Of a stretch of 9,623 nt of DNA, positions 1 through 7,272 are shown one piece after another; position 1 is the stretch's first letter; the number at the start of each line of letters is the position of its first letter. Both the position numbers and the translations under genes were made by a program. The stretch is from Methylococcaceae bacterium (GTDB taxonomy: Bacteria; Pseudomonadota; Gammaproteobacteria; Methylococcales; Methylomonadaceae): contig PMDM01000113.1 in assembly GCA_003155565.1 (NCBI GenBank), forward strand, positions 1 to 9,623, written 5' to 3'. The notes below the pieces were generated by a model. That model had not been told where the DNA came from and made no database searches. It saw only the letters and a list, made by a program, of their open reading frames with translations.

Positions 1-761
1 ACCTTGATGGTTGACATGTCATAGGTTAAGGTATGGGATTCAATCGATCTACGCATCCGCTCTGCGACTAATTCAGCGCCGACAAGATCGGTTTCACTCA
101 ACAAAATGACAAATTCTTCACCGCCAAAGCGAAAAACAATATCACTGTTTCGTAATTCTTCCTTGATCCATTTGGAAACTGAAGCGAGCGTGATATCGCC
201 GCATTCGTGCCCATGGCGATCATTAACGTCCTTGAAATGATCGATATCCAGAAAAATAATGGCTAAGCTTTTAACATGACGAGTCGCAAGGTAAATTTCC
301 CGTTGAATCAAATCATTAAAACAAGCCCTGTTGTTTGCTTGGGTTAATGGGTCGGTATAAGCCATTTTTAGGGCTTGCTGATATAAGGTCGCATTTTTCA
401 ACGGATAAATTAAGCAGCAAAGCAACGTTTCCAACAACTCGAGTTCAGCGTTATTAAATTTATGGTTGCGCATGAGCTTTAACTCACCCAGTTGTTGCTC
501 CTCAATTTTAAGGGCATAGCTGCAGGAATGTTTGGTAAAAACGCCTTTTTTAATTTCCAGACCGAACTCTGCATTGGTGTAAACAAAAGCGCTATGGGGT
601 ACTATGCTTTCAATTTTATTACTGAAGTTTGCAATCAGCTTATTGAAATCTAGCGTCGTTTGTAAGGCGACGCTAATGTCATAGGGTTTCAAATTAACAA
701 CTTTCGTTGCTTCAAACATCTTATTGCTAATAACTGCCAAGTTTGTTGATTTCTTTGTCAT
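1..761 (-). CDS. Diguanylate cyclase (GGDEF domain), C-terminus cut off by window edge
   Basis: Makes cyclic di-GMP from two GTP, presumably in the cytoplasm. The visible part is 253 codons from the ATG at 761; the reading frame is open to the window edge, so the last part of the GGDEF domain is missing. Residues 1-130 form a poorly conserved N-terminal part with no membrane segment, perhaps a GAF-like sensor (inference). The GGDEF domain starts at the DPLT motif (137-140). FLDIDHFK (170-177) carries the metal-binding aspartate, and the signature GGEEF is at 213-217. Because GGEEF is one of the two active forms and the metal site is present, I expect catalytic activity. An RxxD I-site (R204, D207) lies five residues before the signature, so product inhibition is likely. 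The start is supported by an AGAAGAG-like purine stretch upstream. No EAL domain is visible. Its partners are unknown; the nearest functional theme is the flagellin relic. Confidence 0.93.
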   Translation of the reverse strand, partial: MTKKSTNLAVISNKMFEATKVVNLKPYDISVALQTTLDFNKLIANFSNKIESIVPHSAFVYTNAEFGLEIKKGVFTKHSCSYALKIEEQQLGELKLMRNHKFNNAELELLETLLCCLIYPLKNATLYQQALKMAYTDPLTQANNRACFNDLIQREIYLATRHVKSLAIIFLDIDHFKDVNDRHGHECGDITLASVSKWIKEELRNSDIVFRFGGEEFVILLSETDLVGAELVAERMRRSIESHTLTYDMSTIK

Positions 762-906
762 AACGGCTTACTCTTCTATTTAATCATTACTGTTACAAGA
801 ATTTAAGCTAGAATTATGCCAAGTTTTTAAATAAACCATTAATCAATAGGTTATTGTCTATTTTTCGGTTTATTTAAGCTGGTGTAGGCAAATTGTATCT
901 TTTAAT

Positions 907-933
907 GTCAAGTATTTGACTGTAATTAGTCAA
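907..933. repeat. Alternating GTCAA / TTGAC / GTCAA pentamers
   Basis: GTCAA at 907-911, TTGAC at 916-920 and GTCAA at 929-933 form two overlapping inverted repeats. They lie about 150-170 bases upstream of the cyclase start. The layout resembles a regulator-binding site, but no regulator is identified and chance is possible in AT-rich DNA. Confidence 0.3.
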
Positions 934-951
934 AAGTGATGTCGATAATGA

Positions 952-976
952 TATTAGCAAAGATCTTTTGCTAATA
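952..976. repeat. Perfect 10-bp stem-loop
   Basis: TATTAGCAAA (952-961) and TTTGCTAATA (967-976) are exact reverse complements around the 5-base loop GATCT. No T-run follows on either strand, so it is not a standard terminator. It sits about 190 bases upstream of the cyclase gene and could be an operator or part of a decayed repeat. Confidence 0.55.
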
Positions 977-1237
977 GAAAACAGCGCTATACCAATCTGG
1001 ATTGTGGTATCCCGTACAGGGAGGCAATTAGTTATTGATTTCTCGATGTTGTCGTCAATCGATGTATGAACGACGCATTGGGTGAAGATAAACGAAAGTA
1101 GATTATCGGGTAGTCAGTGGTCAAATTCCCAGTAGCTAACCGAGTGGGTTTGTAAATGTAACAGTGTTTGCAACGTAATAACCACAAGCCGAACTCGGTA
1201 TAGGTCAAATAATATCGCCTTAAAAAGAATCAGTAAA

Positions 1238-1672
1238 TTAATGCCCCAGATAGTCACTCAAGTGGCTGGATAACAAATTGAACCCCAAGGCTGACTTAAT
1301 TAAATAAGCAACAAAGAAAATAAACAAGCTGATGGTTAAATTTAACCCTACAAGCATTGTGATCACTGCGATTCTATTTGCGATTATACTAAAACCTGAT
1401 GCTGTGTATGGCCGTTGACTTTTACGCCGATCTTTACCTACAAATAGAACAATATAGAAGCGGGAAACAATTAAATCTATATTCACCCGTAAATCCACAA
1501 TCTTGGGGCAGGGTTTCAGCGTAGGGGGTTCCAGTGCCATTCGGACTGCGGCTAACTGTTCTGGAGTTAAGCTATTATGAACGTCGACATCTATTTGCTG
1601 AAGGTAATAGTCGGCTGTACGCTCAGAATACTCCGGTTGATCGATCAATAGATTTTGAGATGAATAATTCAT
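1238..1672 (-). CDS. Small conserved membrane protein of unknown function (144 aa)
   Basis: Function unknown. The protein has a charged, probably cytoplasmic N-terminal half, with a short helix-like stretch LTPEQLAAVRMALE at 35-48. A conserved-looking core follows, from VDLR (59-62) through SRFYIVLFVGKDRR (70-83). One strong membrane segment lies at about 100-127, with a hydrophobic C-terminal tail. I recall small proteins with this VDLR...GKDRR core in other bacteria, but no known role. The frame stays open upstream to 1936, but that extension only reads out-of-frame flagellin relic and repeat sequence, so I place the start at ATG 1672. No good ribosome binding site precedes it. The ATG lies one base after a TAG that matches the stop codon of the membrane-protein gene at 2197-2676. 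This suggests the two genes were once adjacent and translationally coupled (inference). Confidence 0.7.
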   Translation of the reverse strand: MNYSSQNLLIDQPEYSERTADYYLQQIDVDVHNSLTPEQLAAVRMALEPPTLKPCPKIVDLRVNIDLIVSRFYIVLFVGKDRRKSQRPYTASGFSIIANRIAVITMLVGLNLTISLFIFFVAYLIKSALGFNLLSSHLSDYLGH

Positions 1673-1673
1673 G

Positions 1674-1726
1674 CTAAGACGGAGAATAAATTGCAGCGTT
1701 TTTGGGTAAAATTGCAAACCCCTTAC
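1674..1726 (-). repeat. Direct repeat copy A: relic of the 3' end of the membrane-protein gene
   Basis: Read on the minus strand, these 53 bases match 2197-2250 at 46 of 54 aligned positions by hand count, including the shared TAG. Both encode the words YPKTLQ. Copy A has lost one base before the stop, so its frame no longer ends at that TAG. It begins about ten bases after the flagellin relic's terminator and ends one base before the ATG of the small membrane protein. It is either a duplication footprint of an insertion or a dispersed genomic repeat. Confidence 0.75.
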
Positions 1727-1737
1727 TACTGACAGTG

Positions 1738-1770
1738 AAAAAAAGATGCCCGGTGTCGCCGCCGGCCATC
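1738..1770 (-). terminator. Rho-independent terminator of the flagellin relic
   Basis: On the minus strand GATGGCCGG and CCGGGCATC form a 9-bp stem with one internal mismatch around an 8-base loop (1745-1770), followed directly by seven T residues (1738-1744). It begins 12 bases after the relic's ancestral stop codon (1783-1785), where a monocistronic flagellin gene would end. Confidence 0.85.
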
Positions 1771-1782
1771 GCCTGTACACAA

Positions 1783-2063
1783 TTATCTCAAGAGACTTAA
1801 GACACCTTGTGATAATTGGTTGGCTTGGGACAACATCGCAGTACCCGCTTATTGAAACACTTGCGCCCTCGACGGTTGGCCTTTTCTTTCGCAAAGTCAG
1901 CGTCCTGGATACGGCGTGAAGCGGACAGGTTTTCAATCGTGGTTTGTTGGTTGGCCACGACTGAAGACAACCGTTGCAATGAAGTGGACAACGAGGCTTG
2001 GGACGTGCTCAAGTTACGTTGTGCGTTTAATGATGAAACATTGGTGTTTACTGTTAAAGCCAT
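1783..2063 (-). pseudogene. fliC: Flagellin relic with large internal deletion
   Basis: Flagellin forms the flagellar filament. Only its two conserved ends remain. The N-terminal D0 part starts MALTVNTNVSSLNAQRNL at ATG 2063 and runs to QRLSS. It is joined in frame to the C-terminal D1/D0 part, VVANQQTTIENLSASR then RIQDADF. The hypervariable centre and most of D1 are gone: about 94 codons remain where a normal flagellin has roughly 270 or more. After the AN pair the frame shifts; the ancestral ending is read as RAQVFQ, an in-frame TAA, then AGTAMLSQANQLSQGVLSLLR and the stop at 1783-1785. A codon also seems lost in the usual SRSRIQD motif. The in-frame product from ATG 2075 would be 92 residues with a nonsense tail ending at 1797. 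It could not build a filament, because the C-terminal D0 helix is lost. The sigma-28 promoter upstream and the terminator downstream remain recognisable, so a transcript may still be made. Confidence 0.93.
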
Positions 2064-2157
2064 GATAGATCTCATGTTATCCCGGTTAAAGATTAGGCTG
2101 CCGGGTATTACAGTTCGGGGTCTTGATCTCTTTTGATGATTTCCCCACCTGCCCTAG

Positions 2158-2184
2158 TTATCGACCAATAGCCTTTAAACTTTA
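2158..2184 (-). promoter_or_regulatory. Sigma-28 (FliA) promoter of the flagellin relic
   Basis: On the minus strand TAAAGTTT (2177-2184) is followed after exactly 11 bases by GTCGATAA (2158-2165). The established sigma-28 consensus is TAAAGTTT, 11 bases, GCCGATAA, so there is one mismatch in sixteen. It lies about 95 bases upstream of the flagellin start and 12 bases after the stop of the preceding gene. This is the class of promoter that drives late flagellar genes. Confidence 0.9.
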
Positions 2185-2196
2185 GCGTTTTTTATC

Positions 2197-2250
2197 CTAA
2201 GACGGAAAAAAAATTTGCAACGTTTTTGGGTAAAGTTGCCAGCCACTTAC
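2197..2250 (-). repeat. Direct repeat copy B: 3' end of the membrane-protein gene
   Basis: This is the intact, coding partner of copy A at 1674-1726, in the same orientation. The two copies bracket the flagellin promoter, relic gene and terminator. The longest identical block is 14 bases, TTTACCCAAAAACG on the minus strand. Confidence 0.75.
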
Positions 2251-2670
2251 CAACCCAATCACTACTAAACACATCAAGGCAAAAAAAGCCCAAATTCTTG
2301 AAACATATCTTTGCCGTAAAAAATCACTTGCTTTACCCAACAGCCAGACAACGCCTAACGCAAACAGCCAGTTTGCTAGCAACACCATGGGAATGAACCG
2401 AAACTCTGGTCTTGGCAAATCATGGAGCCAAAGTTGATTTATCGCAGCCATAGACATTAAGCCCACTACCCAAACTGACGCCAGTGCGATTGCTCCTGAT
2501 CCGACCCAAGTAACATAGCAAATCATTGCTAGTGTCCCAATACACACAGTTTGCGTAGCCACATAGCCGTTCAAAAGCCAACCGATCATTACGAAACTAA
2601 CGAGAACCGTAACCAAATACAATGGGGTAATTATTTTTTGGCCCAATAAACTTAAGGAAAGGAATTTCAT
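2197..2670 (-). CDS. Multi-pass membrane protein of unknown function (157 aa)
   Basis: I do not recognise the family. The protein is very hydrophobic, with probably five membrane segments. Numbered from a possible GTG start at 2676, they lie at about 16-38, 42-57, 58-78, 94-114 and 127-146. A charged loop with RPEFRF (89-94) and a basic stretch RQRYVSR (121-127) separate segments. I see no catalytic or transport motif. I prefer ATG 2670 because GGGA lies eight bases upstream of it; GTG 2676 (159 residues) is the alternative. The last 54 bases of the gene, encoding the GWQLYPKTLQ region to the stop, recur as a degraded copy at 1674-1726. The flagellin sigma-28 promoter begins 12 bases after the stop, and no terminator is seen between. 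Confidence 0.72.
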   Translation of the reverse strand: MKFLSLSLLGQKIITPLYLVTVLVSFVMIGWLLNGYVATQTVCIGTLAMICYVTWVGSGAIALASVWVVGLMSMAAINQLWLHDLPRPEFRFIPMVLLANWLFALGVVWLLGKASDFLRQRYVSRIWAFFALMCLVVIGLVSGWQLYPKTLQIFFPS

Positions 2671-2882
2671 CTCCACTTTCCCATATACGGAAGATATTTA
2701 GGATAGGTAAATTCTTTTAATGCAATCATATGTAAATCTTTTTGCCGAGTTTAAATGAGCCATGGAAGCGCTGCATCACAGGTTTCTGTACCATTAAGTA
2801 GCGCCAATAGATGGTATTTTACCCATACTGGCCGTGGAGATCAGCAAAAATCATGAGGTTTATCACTAGGGAAATCTAACTG

Positions 2883-2974
2883 ATACCAATCCCAATAAGT
2901 TATCTTGTTACGCCTTCTCTAGAGGAGAAGGTCAGGATGAGGGGATTCATATAACAACTTTTTGGGATTGGTAT
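2883..2974. mobile_element. MITE-like element with 19-bp terminal inverted repeats
   Basis: The left end, ATACCAATCCCAATAAGTT (2883-2901), is the reverse complement of 2956-2974 with one mismatch in 19. If the ends are taken as CCAATCCCAA, each is flanked by TA, the target duplication typical of IS630/mariner-type elements (inference). The 92-bp unit encodes nothing. Inside, CCTTCTC (2913-2919) and GAGAAGG (2925-2931) make a second, nested hairpin. It is probably a non-autonomous repeat copied elsewhere in the genome; I cannot count copies from here. Confidence 0.6.
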
Positions 2975-3070
2975 AATCGCAATTTAAACCACCATACCGA
3001 GAAGATACTGAAATTTTTTTGAATGTAATACAACATCCGGTCATAAGACAAGTAAAGAACTACCGCGCAT

Positions 3071-3111
3071 CGTAATCCGCCATATCAACGGTCACCACTA
3101 CGGTGGATTAC
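3071..3111. repeat. Imperfect 11-bp palindrome
   Basis: CGTAATCCGCC (3071-3081) pairs with GGTGGATTACG (3101-3111), with one G-T wobble. Such GTAATCC palindromes often belong to dispersed intergenic repeats in proteobacteria. It is close to the perfect hairpin at 3123-3159, and the two may be one composite element. Confidence 0.5.
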
Positions 3112-3122
3112 GCACGCCCAAA

Positions 3123-3159
3123 GGGTAGTGGGTTAAATCTGTGATTTAACCCACTACCC
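3123..3159. repeat. Perfect 16-bp hairpin
   Basis: GGGTAGTGGGTTAAAT (3123-3138) and ATTTAACCCACTACCC (3144-3159) are exact complements around the loop CTGTG. There is no T-run on the plus side and only three T residues on the minus side, so it is a poor intrinsic terminator. It looks like a REP-type palindrome. It lies about 150 bases downstream of the glucuronidase stop and could protect the 3' end of that transcript. Confidence 0.65.
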
Positions 3160-3309
3160 GATAAGACATGCCAGGCGTTAACGATATTTTCGGATTTGAA
3201 CCTGCCTAGGGATGCCGATAAACCATTTTAACCCGTTGAATCCCCGCTAGCCCTGATTAAAGCCATATTGTGCGTTTTTGCATAATTAAGGTTGGTTATT
3301 ACTCAGAAT

Positions 3310-5515
<2,206 letters not shown>

Positions 5516-5803
5516 ACCATAGGATCATCTTCCATATCCCCCAAATCGGTGTCCCTTGCCACATTGAACGCAAATGGTATCACCTCGGATAAGATTCCCA
5601 CCAAACTGGAAGGCGTTGCGTTTGCCCCCCCGATCAACCAGCATACCTTGTTTATCGCCAATGACAATGACTTCTTGCCGTCTGTAAGCGGGGTTGTTAA
5701 TCCCAATCAATTCTTCGTTTTTTCAGTTGAAGAGACTGACCTGCCTAATTTCGTACCGCAAGCAATTTCTCCTTTTGACCATGATAGCCACGATCATGGT
5801 TAA
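5516..5803 (+). pseudogene. 3' remnant of a phytase/esterase-like exported protein
   Basis: The last roughly 85 codons match, from memory, the C-terminal end of the esterase-like-activity-of-phytase family. Telling words are KLEGVAF (near 5600), TLFIANDNDFLP, NPNQFFVF and DLPNFVPQ, followed by a His/Asp-rich tail (FDHDSHDHG). Members are usually several hundred residues with a signal peptide. Here the frame is closed by TGA at 5513-5515, and no start, signal peptide or upstream domain is visible. GTG 5549 is the first possible start but has no ribosome binding site. I therefore call a 5'-truncated relic. A strong terminator follows at 5873-5914, as expected for the end of a former gene. Its assumed phosphoester substrate fits the phosphatases downstream. 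Assignment to the family rests on motif memory. Confidence 0.65.
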
Positions 5804-5872
5804 AGCAACAATCCAGCAATTTTCAGGCACGCGTTAACCGAACAACAATTCCTTGTTTAGGAATATTCCTTA

Positions 5873-5914
5873 GCGAAGACACAAAGCGGATAGCTTTTTG
5901 TCTTCGCCGTTTTT
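5873..5914 (+). terminator. Rho-independent terminator after the phytase-like remnant
   Basis: GCGAAGACACAAAGC (5873-5887) pairs with GCTTTTTGTCTTCGC (5893-5907) over 15 positions with one mismatch, around the loop GGATA. A five-T run follows at 5910-5914. It ends transcription about 70 bases after the remnant's stop and insulates the glycosyltransferase promoter. Confidence 0.88.
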
Positions 5915-5991
5915 ATGCCGATAGGATATGTATGGGATATGCGCGCAAGACCACTTGACTCTACAAAGGTTAGTCAGGGTCTGGTTATTGA

Positions 5992-6036
5992 TTTTCATCG
6001 TACTGTAATCATTTGTTCATATCGAACCCGTAAAAT
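5992..6036 (+). promoter_or_regulatory. Pho box and -10 of the glycosyltransferase gene
   Basis: Three 7-mers resembling the PhoB half-site CTGTCAT occur on an exact 11-bp period: TTTTCAT (5992-5998), CTGTAAT (6003-6009) and TGTTCAT (6014-6020). The -10-like TAAAAT (6031-6036) follows after 10 bases, the established spacing for PhoB-activated promoters, where the box replaces the -35. Transcription would start near 6043. Confidence 0.8.
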
Positions 6037-6066
6037 TAGAATCATAAACTAACTGTGAATTGTTAT

Positions 6067-7077
6067 ATGCCTTTGAAAATTGCTATTGTTACCGATGCCT
6101 GGCGCCCACAAATCAATGGTGTGGTTACGACCATTGAGAATACCTGTAGAACACTTAAGGATCAGGGCAATGATATTCTCATGATTACCCCTGACCAGTT
6201 CTATACCGTCCCCTGCCCCAGTTACCCGTCCATCAAATTATCAATTTTTTGCTATCCTAAGGTCAAACGGTTGTTGGACAATTTTGCGCCAGACCACATC
6301 CATATTGCCACTGAAGGCCCATTAGGTCTTGCCGGCAGGAAATATTGCCTGAAACGTAAGCTGGCCTTCACCACCTCATTCCATACCCTTTTTGCAGAAT
6401 ATATCAATATGCGCTTAAAGATTCCGGTTGCTTGGGGTTACCGCCTGCTCCATTGGTTTCACAAGCCCGCAAGCCGGATCATGATCGCCACTGCACAGGT
6501 GGAAACTGATCTAAGTAACAGGGGCTTTAATAAAGCACAATTTGTGCGTTGGTCGCGGGGTGTGGACGCTGACCGCTTTAAGCCGAGAGCTAAAGATTTT
6601 CTGGCTTACCCTCGACCAATTTCGATGTATGTGGGCAGGGTTGCAGTTGAAAAAAATTTGGACGCCTTTCTTACCTTGTCAATTCCAGGCACTAAAGTCG
6701 TGGTTGGCGACGGCCCGCAACTGAACAAATTAAAAAAGCATTTCCCGGACGTTGTTTTTGCTGGCTTTGAAACAGGTGAGAAATTAGCAAAAACGATGGC
6801 AGCAGCAGATGTTTTCGTTTTCCCCAGCCGAACCGACACGTTTGGAATAGTGATGCTGGATGCACTGGCCTGCGGTGTGCCGGTAGCCGCTTTTCCAATA
6901 CAAGGCCCCCTGGATGTTTTAATGGACAATCTAACTGGCTGTATGCGGGAAAACTTGCAGGCGGCGTTTTACGGCGCATTAGCGTTAAATAGCGAAGATT
7001 GCCGCCAACAAGCATTAAAATATTCCTGGCAAAATTGTTCTGCCCAGTTTTTAAATAATTTAGTGCCTGTTTCATAG
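6067..7077 (+). CDS. GT4-type glycosyltransferase, probably in Pho-controlled glycolipid synthesis
   Basis: Transfers a sugar from a nucleotide donor; the acceptor is not shown by sequence. The 336 residues form a GT-B fold without membrane segments, so it is probably cytoplasmic or peripheral at the inner membrane. The N-terminal half has the IAIVTDAWRPQINGVV start and TSFHTLFAEY (103-112). The C-terminal half has WSRGVDADRF, MYVGRVAVEKN, VVGDGP (212-217) and SRTDTFGIVMLDALACG. In the last, the usual E-x7-E donor-site pair is D-x7-D (about D257 and D265), a conservative but unusual change. I prefer ATG 6067 over GTG 6055 because GT4 proteins usually begin just before KIAIVTD, and because it leaves a leader of about 24 bases after the predicted transcription start. 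No strong ribosome binding site is seen. A Pho box upstream suggests induction by phosphate starvation. GT4 enzymes of this type make glycosyl-diacylglycerol replacing phospholipids in some bacteria, but the usual partner lipase PlcP is not in view. Exopolysaccharide synthesis is an alternative. Confidence 0.88.
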   Translation: MPLKIAIVTDAWRPQINGVVTTIENTCRTLKDQGNDILMITPDQFYTVPCPSYPSIKLSIFCYPKVKRLLDNFAPDHIHIATEGPLGLAGRKYCLKRKLAFTTSFHTLFAEYINMRLKIPVAWGYRLLHWFHKPASRIMIATAQVETDLSNRGFNKAQFVRWSRGVDADRFKPRAKDFLAYPRPISMYVGRVAVEKNLDAFLTLSIPGTKVVVGDGPQLNKLKKHFPDVVFAGFETGEKLAKTMAAADVFVFPSRTDTFGIVMLDALACGVPVAAFPIQGPLDVLMDNLTGCMRENLQAAFYGALALNSEDCRQQALKYSWQNCSAQFLNNLVPVS

Positions 7078-7197
7078 CGTGATATTTCAATTCTGGTTTA
7101 TGGAGGTTGCAAAATATTCATTTGCTCGATGATTTACATAAAATTGTTTTAGATCGTATAACTATTACCGATTACCGAAACAGTCCAATCCCGTTAA

Positions 7198-7226
7198 CTG
7201 TCATCATCCCTTCATAAACTTGTTAT
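7198..7226 (+). promoter_or_regulatory. Pho box of phoD
   Basis: CTGTCAT (7198-7204, a perfect half-site), CCTTCAT (7209-7215) and TTGTTAT (7220-7226) repeat on an exact 11-bp period. The hexamer 10-11 bases downstream (near 7237-7243, CCGTAG or CGTAGT) is a poor -10. The box begins 75 bases before the phoD ATG. Confidence 0.82.
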
Positions 7227-7272
7227 AACTTAACTGCCGTAGTTCTTCAAACCGTCGAATCGGAGCTAAAAG

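Larger units (their letters stand above)
762..1237. other. Gene-free AT-rich stretch with small palindromes
   Basis: I see no convincing coding region on either strand. The stretch lies between the divergent end of the cyclase gene (start at 761) and the stop of the small membrane-protein gene (1238), both on the minus strand, so it should hold the cyclase promoter. It contains three alternating copies of GTCAA/TTGAC (907-933), a perfect 10-bp stem-loop (952-976), an ATACCA/TGGTAT inverted pair near 990-1010 and a widely spaced ACCGAGT/ACTCGGT pair (1139-1199). I could not assign a clear -35/-10 pair. Confidence 0.5.
2671..3309. other. Gene-free stretch rich in palindromic repeats
   Basis: No convincing gene on either strand lies between the membrane protein and the 3' end of the beta-glucuronidase gene. 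The stretch holds a MITE-like element (2883-2974), an 11-bp stem (3071-3111), a perfect 16-bp hairpin (3123-3159) and a weak TACCAT/ATGGTA pair near 2790-2817. I see no terminator with a T-run for the glucuronidase gene. Confidence 0.55.

Noticed and set aside
1673..1936. Upstream extension of the small membrane-protein frame to a start at 1936
   Set aside because: It reads through an out-of-frame flagellin relic, its terminator and repeat copy A; none of it is real protein sequence for this gene.
1797..2075. A 92-residue small protein from ATG 2075
   Set aside because: Its first two thirds are joined flagellin ends and its tail is a shifted frame; the ancestral C-terminus is readable in another frame, so it is a pseudogene product.
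3123..3159. Perfect hairpin as intrinsic terminator of beta-glucuronidase
   Set aside because: No adequate T-run follows on the minus strand (three T residues only), so it is listed as a repeat.
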